Of a stretch of 64,000 nt of DNA, positions 1-7,940 are shown piece after piece. Every line of letters starts with the position of its first letter. Within the stretch, counting starts at the first letter, position 1. Origin of the DNA: an uncultured Thalassotalea sp. Its GTDB lineage: Bacteria; Pseudomonadota; Gammaproteobacteria; Enterobacterales; Alteromonadaceae. The DNA lies in NCBI GenBank assembly GCA_947492575.1, contig CANLNK010000011.1, forward strand, positions 53,025 through 117,024, in the 5' to 3' direction. Under the pieces are notes generated by a model. That model saw only the letters and a list, made by a program, of their open reading frames with translations. It was not told the origin of the DNA and searched no databases. Made by a program: the position numbers and the translations under genes.

Positions 1-907
1 AAGCCCCTAAGATAAAAGTGTCTATAACTAATAAACTGGCAAGTAAGAATGTCAGGCTCTTACTGCGATCTTTAAAGTAGAAGAAAGCGAGAACACCTGT
101 GGCTGTCATTGATACAAAAAATGCAGCGTTTCCCATACGAGATTTTGATAAGACTAGGGCGATGACCATAAGCGCAAGGGCAATACGCAATGTTGCTTTA
201 CCTTTCATTAGGCTGCTTATAAATTCCCTCAATTGAGCTTTTTTGCTTCGTCGCTGGACTCGGCTTAAGCCTGCAACCATTAGTCCGATGCCCATGGATA
301 AACAAAGTAATAAGAAGTTTGCGAAATGGTTTTTGTAGATAAAGCTGCCAGTCGCGATATGGTTGTTTTCAAGTGAAAGCAGCCAAGACGTGGGCGCCCC
401 AGATAAAGCCATAAGGCTACCGTAAACTGCTTGAAAAGTGCCTGAAAGCAAAATTACTATCAGTATTTGTTTCAATCGTTTTTCTGAATTTACGAGTAAA
501 ATCGTTAACAGCATAATTGCCCAATAAGACCAGCCCAGCAGGGATTCGACAAATGTTTCGCTAACATCGAGTGAAAGTGTATTAGTACTAAAAGGAACAC
601 TGCTATAGATAGATGCTAAGGCTGGGCTTATAGTGAATAATATTTCCTGTGGCAGCACAAAGGTTTGAATCAAGATCCAAATTTGGACGAGAGTAAATGC
701 CCCTATCAGTGATTTGTATGGTGCAATTTTACTTTTGATTGGGAGATTAAACACTAGTGCTTTAATAAAAACGCTGGCGAGTAGCATAAGCGAACTGACT
801 TCCAGAATGCTCCATGCCCAAGGACGATTAGATCCTAGAGGAATTGGTAGCCAAAAAATCAGTGCCAAAAGGCAGTAGAATTGAATGTGTCCGATCTGTG
901 AACGCAT
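1..907 (-). CDS. O-antigen ligase/polymerase-like membrane protein (partial, cut by window edge)
   Basis: An open frame runs from an ATG at 907 leftwards off the window: 302 codons are visible and the C-terminus is missing. The product is hydrophobic almost throughout, with many predicted membrane spans. Near residue 190 it has FIYKNHFANFLLLCLSMG and near residue 250 SKSRMGNAAFF, which fit the Wzy_C/O-antigen ligase family pattern (an N-x-FA segment, then an S-K/R-S-R segment before a helix). Such proteins join or polymerise undecaprenyl-linked glycans at the periplasmic face of the inner membrane. The gene points away from the exopolysaccharide locus but lies near it. Family is fairly sure; ligase versus polymerase cannot be told. 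There is no clear ribosome-binding site before the ATG. Confidence 0.75.
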   Translation of the reverse strand, partial: MRSQIGHIQFYCLLALIFWLPIPLGSNRPWAWSILEVSSLMLLASVFIKALVFNLPIKSKIAPYKSLIGAFTLVQIWILIQTFVLPQEILFTISPALASIYSSVPFSTNTLSLDVSETFVESLLGWSYWAIMLLTILLVNSEKRLKQILIVILLSGTFQAVYGSLMALSGAPTSWLLSLENNHIATGSFIYKNHFANFLLLCLSMGIGLMVAGLSRVQRRSKKAQLREFISSLMKGKATLRIALALMVIALVLSKSRMGNAAFFVSMTATGVLAFFYFKDRSKSLTFLLASLLVIDTFILGA

Positions 908-991
908 ATTGTTTTTGTTGTCACGTTTAAAGGTTTACATCTGAACTCTTTAGATTAACAGCTTGTATTGCTATCAAAAAGTAGATGTAAA

Positions 992-1015
992 TAAAAAGCC
1001 CCTAACGCGGGGCTT
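992..1015 (-). terminator. Rho-independent terminator of the small secreted-protein gene
   Basis: A 7-bp stem AAGCCCC/GGGGCTT (996-1002 with 1009-1015) with a 6-nt loop is followed on the minus strand by a run of T. It lies about 75 bp beyond the stop of the minus-strand gene at 1089. Confidence 0.8.
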
Positions 1016-1088
1016 AGTCGTAATACTTCTTCTTCAGCACTTATCAGCCAATTGAAGACTTATTGCTTACACTTTCTAGAGTATTCCT

Positions 1089-1556
1089 CTAGTTGTTAGA
1101 TGCAGTGTCTGCTTCACCTGTGCCACCATTGCGACCACCAATAATAGGTGGAGTTGTTGCAGAAGATGGTGGAACAATTGATAAGTTACCCGCGGCCGTT
1201 GGCTCCGATAGTGTAACAGGGTCTCCACCACCAGCAATCGCCGCTAGTAAAATGTCAGCAGGTTGCATTAAACCTGTATCTGCAGCAAATTGCATAAGCT
1301 CTTGGTGTTGCTCTGCTGGCGCCAATGAGATCATCGTCTCAACAATTTGATCGGCTACCGCAGGACATGTGGTTAGCAAGTCTGCAAGTGTACTAGAGAT
1401 ATTTGCCGCACCTGATGTAAATTCCGTTGAAAGCACAGCACTAAAATCATCACAGCTAACATCTGCTGCACCTGGTGCCGCGCTATTTTCTTGAGCAAAA
1501 GAAGTACTGGCAAAACCTAGTGCCAATACGGTTAAAACTGCTTTTTTCATATCCAT
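1089..1556 (-). CDS. small secreted protein of unknown function
   Basis: 155 residues with a clear signal peptide (MKK start, hydrophobic core, cleavage likely after SFA at about residue 21). I do not recognise the family. The mature part is Ala/Ser/Thr-rich, has only two cysteines (35 and 64; a disulfide is possible) and ends in a Pro/Gly/Asn-rich tail. Residues 120-123 are TAAG, the tetrapeptide cleaved by LapG in the Pseudomonas adhesin LapA, and a lapG gene lies about 2.2 kb upstream on the same strand; see findings. The first ATG (1556) is preferred because GGAG lies 8 bp before it; a second ATG two codons later is possible. A good terminator follows, so it is probably transcribed alone or at the end of the lapGD run. 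Confidence 0.75.
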   Translation of the reverse strand: MDMKKAVLTVLALGFASTSFAQENSAAPGAADVSCDDFSAVLSTEFTSGAANISSTLADLLTTCPAVADQIVETMISLAPAEQHQELMQFAADTGLMQPADILLAAIAGGGDPVTLSEPTAAGNLSIVPPSSATTPPIIGGRNGGTGEADTASNN

Positions 1557-1760
1557 TACTACTTCTCCAGGTTACTACTATTCAGCTATCGTTAGTTTCG
1601 GTTTGGATCGAATAAGAGTCGATACCATCGAAACGTTTAGCTACATCGCCCGTTTTAGAACACATCTTTGTTAAGTGTAAATTTGTTTGTTCAAAAAATC
1701 AACGAGAACCTATGCCAGCCCTTTAATTCTCTTGCCTTTGAATTAAGCCCGTGGTCGGTT

Positions 1761-3719
1761 TTATATTGCCTCTGGTTTTTTGATGCCATAACCTTGATAG
1801 TAATCGACAAAGAGCGTTTTCAGCTGTTCGCGTTGACTATCCGTTTCTACCATTTCTGCAATCACTGTTATGTTTAAACTATGGGCGATATTCGTCAGTG
1901 ATTGAATAAACAGCTGATTTTCTGAAGACTTTTCAACTTGCAAACAATAGCTGCCATCTATTTTCACATGCGTTGGCTTAATACGCATTAAATGGCTAAA
2001 AGACGAGGTACTGGCACCAAACCTTTCGATAGTTATTTTGCAGCCAAGCAATTTAAGCTGTTCTAATAATTCCAGCACATTCTCGGCGTGATAATTTAAG
2101 CTTTCTTCATTTATTTCGAACGTTATCAGATTTGCAATCTCGTTATGAGACTCGATCTGGTTAATTAACCAGTGGCTAAATGAACGTGCTTTTAGGGATG
2201 CTGTGCTTACATTAATGGCAAATTGTTTTTTGTTTTTGGCAATACTTTCCAATGCTTTTGAGATCACCATTTGGTCAAGTTGAACAGCAAGGTTTAGCCT
2301 TTCAGCAACTCGTACAAGCTTGCCAACAGGAATCGCGTTGTTGTCATCCTTACTGGTAAATCGAGCAAATAGCTCTTGGTAAGCGACTTTGCCATCAACA
2401 TCACATATATCCTGAGCAACGAAACTCACCTGTTTCTGATTTAGAATGTGCTCTAGCTCACCTTTCCATTTGGTAGACCCCTGTGGCAGTGATGAGTCGG
2501 AAGAAAAAGCCCAACCTAAATGACTTTCTTGAGCTGCAACTAATGCATTATCAGCCATCGACATAATGGTACCTAGCTCGCCATTTACTTCATAAGGAGT
2601 GGCGCCTAGACAAGCGAAGCTTTTACCGGAAATTGCCGCGCCTGTTGTGTCGTTCGAAATATATGCGCCTTCTTGGAAGCGGTTCATCAGGCTTTCTATA
2701 AGCTGTTGGCAAATAGCTTTTTCATCGTCATCAATGAGTATAGCGAATTCTCCACCAGTTAAACGGTAAGCTTTGACCATCGTATCCTCTGGCGACTGCT
2801 TGATGGTTTCTTTGATTGCTTTGGTAGCTTCAAGTACGTAATTATCGCCAGCAACATAGCCATTTGCTTTGTTAATTGTATCTAAACTCATTAAGCGAAC
2901 AATGACCAAGTAACCAGCATGTGCTTGTTCTTGATTGCTGAGAATAGAAGAAAACTGGTTATTAAAAGCGCGTCTATTATTGAGCTGAGTCAGTTCGTCG
3001 ACAAATGCATATTTTTGGTATTTTTCGGTTTGTTCACTTAAGTCGTTAAACATCTTTTGTAAGATGTGCGACATTCTATTCATCGCTTTAACAAACAAGT
3101 TAAGCTCTACTGGCTTAGGAATATCACTTACTTGGACAAAGTTGCCCTGACAAATTTCATCCGCTTGTTTTGCGGCACGTTTTATTGGCGTTGTAATGGT
3201 TCTGAGTACGAAAAACACTAACGTTCCAGCAAAAACGAATAGTCCTAAGATCATCCAGAAGCTGTTAACTGCACTGTGCCATAGTTTTAAATAACCAAAA
3301 CCAGGGTGGCTGGTGATGGCGAGTGTTTTAGGTTTCACCCAGCCATCGAATACTTCAGTTTCGGCCATTGGTGGAGTTAACGGAAAAAGTTGAATAAACC
3401 ATTGAGGGACTTGATCTAACTCGATTGGGTTATGTCGCTCTAGCATGACACTGCCGTCACTATTTGTCAGGACTACGTGTTGATAGTAGCCGCTATCGAA
3501 AATTGCGCTAACCATACTATCAATGGTCGCCATTTCTTCTTCTATACCGACAAAAGGTGCAATTGACAGACCGAGTGATGTCGCCGTATCTTGCGCATGA
3601 GACTCTAGTTGACGGTCTATAAAATGGCTTGTATTGACGACATTAATCCATACGGTACTGAGAAAAACTAAAGATAAAACGGATATTAGTCCTAAATATA
3701 AACGTTTAGATAAACTCAT
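1761..3719 (-). CDS. lapD: LapD-type c-di-GMP receptor (periplasmic domain, HAMP, degenerate GGDEF and EAL)
   Basis: 652 residues in the family order: membrane span at about 8-28, periplasmic LapD/MoxY domain to about 150, second span at 152-174, HAMP, GGDEF-like domain (about 240-400) and EAL-like domain (about 410-650). The periplasmic motif HPGFGYLKLW (138-147), including the tryptophan loop that holds LapG in Pseudomonas LapD, is present. The GGDEF signature is reduced to TGGEF and the EAL signature to ELF, so neither catalysis is expected. In the known system the EAL domain binds c-di-GMP and the periplasmic domain then sequesters the protease LapG, keeping an adhesin at the cell surface. 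lapG lies 34 bp upstream, as expected for this pair. Family assignment is strong; the role is by homology. Confidence 0.93.
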   Translation of the reverse strand: MSLSKRLYLGLISVLSLVFLSTVWINVVNTSHFIDRQLESHAQDTATSLGLSIAPFVGIEEEMATIDSMVSAIFDSGYYQHVVLTNSDGSVMLERHNPIELDQVPQWFIQLFPLTPPMAETEVFDGWVKPKTLAITSHPGFGYLKLWHSAVNSFWMILGLFVFAGTLVFFVLRTITTPIKRAAKQADEICQGNFVQVSDIPKPVELNLFVKAMNRMSHILQKMFNDLSEQTEKYQKYAFVDELTQLNNRRAFNNQFSSILSNQEQAHAGYLVIVRLMSLDTINKANGYVAGDNYVLEATKAIKETIKQSPEDTMVKAYRLTGGEFAILIDDDEKAICQQLIESLMNRFQEGAYISNDTTGAAISGKSFACLGATPYEVNGELGTIMSMADNALVAAQESHLGWAFSSDSSLPQGSTKWKGELEHILNQKQVSFVAQDICDVDGKVAYQELFARFTSKDDNNAIPVGKLVRVAERLNLAVQLDQMVISKALESIAKNKKQFAINVSTASLKARSFSHWLINQIESHNEIANLITFEINEESLNYHAENVLELLEQLKLLGCKITIERFGASTSSFSHLMRIKPTHVKIDGSYCLQVEKSSENQLFIQSLTNIAHSLNITVIAEMVETDSQREQLKTLFVDYYQGYGIKKPEAI

Positions 3720-3753
3720 ATTTTTCTTCTTCTAATTGTCTAGTAGTCATTGT

Positions 3754-4416
3754 TTATTCGCCATGTTCAATGCGGTTGATAATATCTTGCCATGAACTAT
3801 GGCTACCTTTTTCTTTAATCTTTCTGCCGCGCCCTTGTGCTTTTGCCGCCCAGAGGCCGTCAGCATTGAAGCTATAGATAGGTTTCAGGTCTCGACGGTA
3901 ACTTGCGGGTAGTATTTTTCGATTGATGTTGTCTAATACTAACGGCATTGCATCAGGTGTCTCAAAATATGCAAGCACCATATGCGATTGCCGGATACGG
4001 AGTGCACGGACATACATTAATCTAAGTTTATCTTCTTCTATGCCCAGTGCTCTAAGAGTGAAGTACTTAGCAATGGTAAAGTCTTCACAATCCCCAGCAT
4101 TCTTTCCGAGAAATTCAACGGGTGTAGCCCAATAGTCTTTTTGTCCCCAGACTCTTTCATCTTCGACGAATCGAACTTCGTTAAAAAAACGATTCACGCG
4201 TGTGAGCTTTTCTTTTTCAGAATCTTGCTGTGCGTCGTCGACGAGTGTTTGCCATTCTTCCACTCGCTCCTTTGCATCTTCGCCATATTGTTGCTCTACA
4301 CGTTCCAACAAACCTTCCGGGAAAATATTAATAGGAGTGTTGGCGAGTAGGTAGAAACCAACTAATGCGAAGTTGAATGCAATAACAAGCTTTGCAATTT
4401 TGGCTACCGAGGGCAA
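3754..4416 (-). CDS. lapG: LapG-type periplasmic cysteine protease (transglutaminase-like)
   Basis: 220 residues with an N-terminal hydrophobic segment (about 8-25) acting as signal or anchor, then the transglutaminase-like fold of peptidase family C93. The catalytic triad is visible: Cys110 in NAGDCEDF, His145 in RQSHMVLAY and Asp162 in LVLDNIN. LapG cleaves the N-terminal retention part of large adhesins and is held inactive by LapD when c-di-GMP is high. The start is TTG at 4416: no in-frame ATG lies upstream before a stop and the nearby ATG at 4429 is out of frame; a weak GAG precedes it. It leads a lapG-lapD pair. No giant adhesin or type I secretion gene is in the window, so its target must lie elsewhere or be unusual. 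Confidence 0.92.
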   Translation of the reverse strand: MPSVAKIAKLVIAFNFALVGFYLLANTPINIFPEGLLERVEQQYGEDAKERVEEWQTLVDDAQQDSEKEKLTRVNRFFNEVRFVEDERVWGQKDYWATPVEFLGKNAGDCEDFTIAKYFTLRALGIEEDKLRLMYVRALRIRQSHMVLAYFETPDAMPLVLDNINRKILPASYRRDLKPIYSFNADGLWAAKAQGRGRKIKEKGSHSSWQDIINRIEHGE

Positions 4417-4570
4417 GGAAATGTGCTCATATCAAATAAGTTTAAAGGGAAAAGAAACGCTTAGCTTTTTACATCTTATTGCATACGAGCTTAATTACTA
4501 TCACAAAATCTATCAAGTAGCGTTTCATCACAGGATTAAGTTGCTGCCAATACAACTCCATATTTGAATA

Positions 4571-4606
4571 AAAAAAATCCCGCTCTGCATAAGCATTGCG
4601 GGATTT
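4571..4606 (-). terminator. Rho-independent terminator of the PEP-CTERM gene
   Basis: A 9-bp stem AAATCCCGC (4575-4583) / GCGGGATTT (4598-4606), extended inside by TGC/GCA, is followed on the minus strand by eight T. It sits just past the stop of the minus-strand gene at 4626. Confidence 0.85.
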
Positions 4607-4625
4607 AATTATTCTGTTAATGCAA

Positions 4626-5300
4626 CTATTTGCTTTTAAAGCGTCTCGTGGCCACTAAAATTAATGCTAGACCAAATAGCATAATCGCATTCGGCTCAGG
4701 CACTTTAACGGCAGTGATTACACGTAGTTGGTCAGCATAAGGCGCTCGAACAAACAGTTCTAAGTCAATCTGGCTGCCGCTTACTACAAAGCTGTCCTGT
4801 GTGTTATTTGTACTTGAATTAAATACATCTTCTAGTTCCAAACCTCGTCCATCAATGTTATCAGAGTAAATGATATCAGGATGACCTAAAAAATCTGACT
4901 TATCGAGTAAGTTTTGTGAATTTGGAAAGGTTAATTGGTTGCTTCTGTAACCTGACCATATTACAGCCAAAATTTCTGTACCGAAGTCGTAGCTACCGCT
5001 TGCGGAGAAAGAACCAAGGTCATAATTGTCACCTACAGCATCAAAATTGAAAATGTAGCTGTTGAGTTCGGTACCAGCTGCAAGCACACCACTTAGGCCT
5101 GTAGATGCAAGATAGTCAACGCTAAGGTCTTCACTTAGTGTGACGTTTTGCTGCTCTGTATAAAGAAAGATATCGGTGTTACTTTCGGGTTGAGCATTCG
5201 GCAAAAGTGATGAAGGAGTTGTGTCACTGACGATAATACCTGCTTGTGCATTAGTCGCAAGTAACAAGGCTACTAACAAAAATAATGTACTTCTGATCAT
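4626..5300 (-). CDS. PEP-CTERM sorting-signal surface protein
   Basis: 224 residues. The N-terminus is a signal peptide (MIRSTLFLLVALLLATNAQA). The C-terminus is a PEP-CTERM tripartite signal: VPEPN, a hydrophobic helix, then a basic tail starting RR. Such proteins are cut and anchored or exported by an exosortase (EpsH family) in bacteria that make exopolysaccharide; no exosortase is encoded in this window. The middle is beta-rich and has no recognised domain; few charged residues suggest an extracellular adhesive or matrix protein. The start at 5300 is chosen over upstream in-frame starts because the signal peptide begins there and AGGAT lies about 8 bp before it. It is transcribed away from the exopolysaccharide operon that begins at 5645. 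Confidence 0.85.
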   Translation of the reverse strand: MIRSTLFLLVALLLATNAQAGIIVSDTTPSSLLPNAQPESNTDIFLYTEQQNVTLSEDLSVDYLASTGLSGVLAAGTELNSYIFNFDAVGDNYDLGSFSASGSYDFGTEILAVIWSGYRSNQLTFPNSQNLLDKSDFLGHPDIIYSDNIDGRGLELEDVFNSSTNNTQDSFVVSGSQIDLELFVRAPYADQLRVITAVKVPEPNAIMLFGLALILVATRRFKSK

Positions 5301-5644
5301 TTTTTTAATCCTAAACGGTATACAGCTACAGTCATATTCAAGGCTCAAATAATACGTTGAATCGACTATGATTCCTACCAATTATGCAGTAAAAACAAAA
5401 TATTAGTTTCGTTTTATGCATAATTACTCTATTTACTGCTACGGCATGCAATTACTGTTCCTTTTTGTGAAACTTCAATTTAAACAGTATTTTACTTTGT
5501 TTGATATATTACGCCCTGAACTAAAAAGCTTAAGGTGTAAAATATTTCGACATAGACGGAAGCATCTATACTCAATAGCTTATTTGTTTACATAAGTATC
5601 GCTTTTGTTTTAGTTTATGTCTTTTATTGCCATTTGGATAGCCA
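5301..5644. other. divergent intergenic region between PEP-CTERM gene and exopolysaccharide operon
   Basis: 344 bp, AT-rich, between divergent genes, so it must hold at least two promoters. I see no ops/JUMPstart element and no strong sigma-70 match. A weak candidate for the operon is TTTACA near 5589 with a 17-bp spacer. No gene is supported here. Confidence 0.4.
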
Positions 5645-6376
5645 ATGAAAGTTACTGTAGTTACTGCGGTATTAAATGGTGTGTCAACGATTGCTGATTG
5701 TGTTGCGTCAGTGCGTGCGCAAAGTTATGCCAATATTGAGCACCTTGTGGTTGATGGTGGCTCTACAGATGGCACCATTGAGCTGCTGGAATCTATGGGT
5801 GTTTCTTCTATTTCTTCACATGACACCGGTATATATGACGCTTTCAATAAAGGTATTAGGTTAGCTACCGGTGATGTCATCCATATATTGAATGCGGACG
5901 ACAAGTATAAAAATAACAAAGTTGTCGATGATGTAATTACCAAGCTCTCTGAAACTGGCGCAGATATTTGTCACGGAAAAATAGAACAAACCTTAGATAC
6001 AGGTGAAGTGCATCGAATTGTTGGAAAAGATGTTGATTTCACTCAACTTCGAAAGAAAATGTGGGTGGCACATCCTTCCGTATTTGTGAGAAGAGATGTC
6101 TATAGCACCTATGGCTTGTACAGTGAAGGTTTTAGGATTGCTGCTGATCATGAATTTTTATTGAGAGTTTGGTCAAAAGTAAGCATCACATTTCTTCCCA
6201 ATATATTAGTTACAATGAGACTCGGCGGGGCGAGCAACTCGCAGGTCGAGCTCAGTTATCGGGAGTCAATGGCTGCGTCGATTATCCATGGCGCATACCC
6301 GCTCAAAGCTGTTACTCGCTATTATTTTGAACGTGTTAAAAGCTTGCTGTTACGATGGAGAAGCAATGAGAGTTAG
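5645..6376 (+). CDS. glycosyltransferase family 2 (WcaE-like)
   Basis: 243 residues with a GT-A fold. The N-terminal VTVVTAVLNG and VDGGSTDGT are the nucleotide-sugar binding segment, and NADD near residue 80 is the DXD-type metal site. It resembles colanic-acid type glycosyltransferases such as WcaE. It should add one sugar to the growing undecaprenyl-linked repeat unit on the cytoplasmic face of the membrane. It is the first gene of the plus-strand exopolysaccharide operon and overlaps the next gene by 11 bp, which suggests translational coupling. Sugar specificity cannot be read from the sequence. Confidence 0.88.
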   Translation: MKVTVVTAVLNGVSTIADCVASVRAQSYANIEHLVVDGGSTDGTIELLESMGVSSISSHDTGIYDAFNKGIRLATGDVIHILNADDKYKNNKVVDDVITKLSETGADICHGKIEQTLDTGEVHRIVGKDVDFTQLRKKMWVAHPSVFVRRDVYSTYGLYSEGFRIAADHEFLLRVWSKVSITFLPNILVTMRLGGASNSQVELSYRESMAASIIHGAYPLKAVTRYYFERVKSLLLRWRSNES

Positions 6377-6899
6377 ACCTATTGTTGGAGGACTTCGCAC
6401 TCTATCACTACTTATTTACTTAAAGCTGTTTCACAAAGCTAAAGGTTGGAAATACTTCTTTGGAAGCTGGACGAACTTTCGAGTTGAGAAGGGAGAAATA
6501 AATCTTTCCTCAGGTGTTTGGGTTGAAGAAGGTACGCTCATTCATTGTGTCAGCGGCAACGTGTCAATCGGAGAACGAACCTTTATTAATCGTCTAGTGA
6601 CAGTGATATGTAGGGGAGGAGTGCATATTGGCAAAGATGTACTAATTGGTGATAATGTTTCTATTTACGATCATGACCACGATACGCACACTGCTGAATT
6701 ACCCTATGGACAGCAAGGCTATCGGGTAGAGGGCGTTGAGATCGGTGACAACGTTTGGGTAGGTAGCCATAGTGTGATCCTTAAGGGCGTTACCATTGGT
6801 GCAGGCAGTGTTGTTGCTGCAGGGTCAGTAGTAAGTCAACCTATACCACAGGGTGAATTATGGGGCGGCGTGCCTGCCAAATTTATAAAAAAAATTTAA
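6366..6899 (+). CDS. hexapeptide-repeat acyltransferase
   Basis: 177 residues, mostly left-handed beta-helix hexapeptide repeats (VEIGDNVWVG, SHSVILKGVTIGAG, SVVAAGSVV) ending in GGVPAKFIKKI, the usual C-terminal cap of the Maa/WcaF/CysE acetyltransferase group. DHDHDTH near residue 100 contains a candidate catalytic histidine. It probably acetylates a sugar of the exopolysaccharide. The start at 6366 overlaps the previous stop and has GGAG just before it; an upstream in-frame start would overlap by about 90 bp and lies within the glycosyltransferase, so it is less likely. O-acetyl versus N-acetyl transfer is unknown. Confidence 0.85.
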   Translation: MRVRPIVGGLRTLSLLIYLKLFHKAKGWKYFFGSWTNFRVEKGEINLSSGVWVEEGTLIHCVSGNVSIGERTFINRLVTVICRGGVHIGKDVLIGDNVSIYDHDHDTHTAELPYGQQGYRVEGVEIGDNVWVGSHSVILKGVTIGAGSVVAAGSVVSQPIPQGELWGGVPAKFIKKI

Positions 6900-6968
6900 T
6901 TTCTTCATTCATGAGTTAAAACCAGTGTCTAGCACAAGCGTTTTGCTCATAGGGCAAAAGGGAAAGTC

Positions 6969-7928
6969 TTGAAGCCAGTTTTTATATTCTGTACTCCACG
7001 CTCTGGCTCAACGTTATTGCAACGTTTGCTGGAAAGCCACCCTCAGATAGCAAGTGTGTCAGAACCTTGGATATTGTTGCCTTTTATCAATGCAACGAAA
7101 CCCGAGAATATTCTCGCAAGTTACTCCCATCAAACGAGCGTTAAAGCCGTTAATAATTTCATCAATAAGTTGCCAAATGGTCTTTATCAAGCAAAATTAC
7201 GGGAGTTTGTGCTCAGTTTATATGAGGCTGCTTCAACGGGTAATGAAACTTATTTTTTAGATAAAACACCGAGGTATTACTACATCATTGATGAAATTGC
7301 AGCATTGTTTCCCGACGCTAAGTTTATCTTTCTAAACAGGGACCCTAGAGACACGCTGGCATCTGTCATTAATACTTGGTGCAACGGTGGGTTTTTACGT
7401 TTGTATAAGCACCATGATGATCTGTATTTAGCGCCTAAGTTACTGTCGCAAGCGTATGAAAAATATACTGAGCGATCGCTTATAGTGCATTATGAAGATT
7501 TAGTAAGTGACCACCAGTCTGTTAGTCAACGCATCTTCGAACATTTGGAGCTAGACTCATTCGAGGTAGCACTCGAACAAACAAACATAGGGAACGCAGA
7601 ACACGAGATGGGAGATAGTGTCGGCCAAAGGAAGTACACATTGCCTAGCAAAAGCTCTATTGGTAATTGGCAAAAAACGTTTGATAACCCAGTGAGACGA
7701 TGGTTTTTAAAAAGGTATCTTAAATCAGTGCTCTTAGCACAAGGTAATAACTCATATCATTCTGTGAGCGATTATGAAAAACTGGGGTATAAAGGCAACA
7801 ATCGAGGAAACTTAAACCTTGTTGGTGATTTCCTTGGAATCCTTTGTCACTATGCATTATGCAATTTAAATTTATACCTCTTATTCAATATTGGTAATAG
7901 CAATAAACGCCGTGGTTTTTACGAGTAG
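6969..7928 (+). CDS. sulfotransferase family protein
   Basis: 319 residues. The N-terminus has the PAPS 5'-phosphosulfate loop CTPRSGSTLLQRLLESHP and, near residue 125, the 3'-phosphate site FLNRDPRDTLAS. These are the two signature motifs of the Sulfotransfer_1/Sulfotransfer_3 family, so it should transfer sulfate from PAPS to a sugar hydroxyl or amine. Inside an exopolysaccharide operon it most likely sulfates the polymer or its lipid-linked repeat. The start is TTG at 6969 with GGGAAAG just upstream. A cytoplasmic enzyme is expected, with no signal peptide. The acceptor is unknown. Confidence 0.85.
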   Translation: MKPVFIFCTPRSGSTLLQRLLESHPQIASVSEPWILLPFINATKPENILASYSHQTSVKAVNNFINKLPNGLYQAKLREFVLSLYEAASTGNETYFLDKTPRYYYIIDEIAALFPDAKFIFLNRDPRDTLASVINTWCNGGFLRLYKHHDDLYLAPKLLSQAYEKYTERSLIVHYEDLVSDHQSVSQRIFEHLELDSFEVALEQTNIGNAEHEMGDSVGQRKYTLPSKSSIGNWQKTFDNPVRRWFLKRYLKSVLLAQGNNSYHSVSDYEKLGYKGNNRGNLNLVGDFLGILCHYALCNLNLYLLFNIGNSNKRRGFYE

Positions 7929-7940
7929 AAAAGAGTAAAA

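Noticed and set aside
4423..4567. Plus-strand frame upstream of lapG
   Set aside because: Short, no ribosome-binding site, overlaps the lapG leader; no family resemblance.
5301..5644. Search for a JUMPstart/ops element (GGCGGTAG) before the exopolysaccharide operon
   Set aside because: No such octamer or clear relative is present, so RfaH control is not supported.
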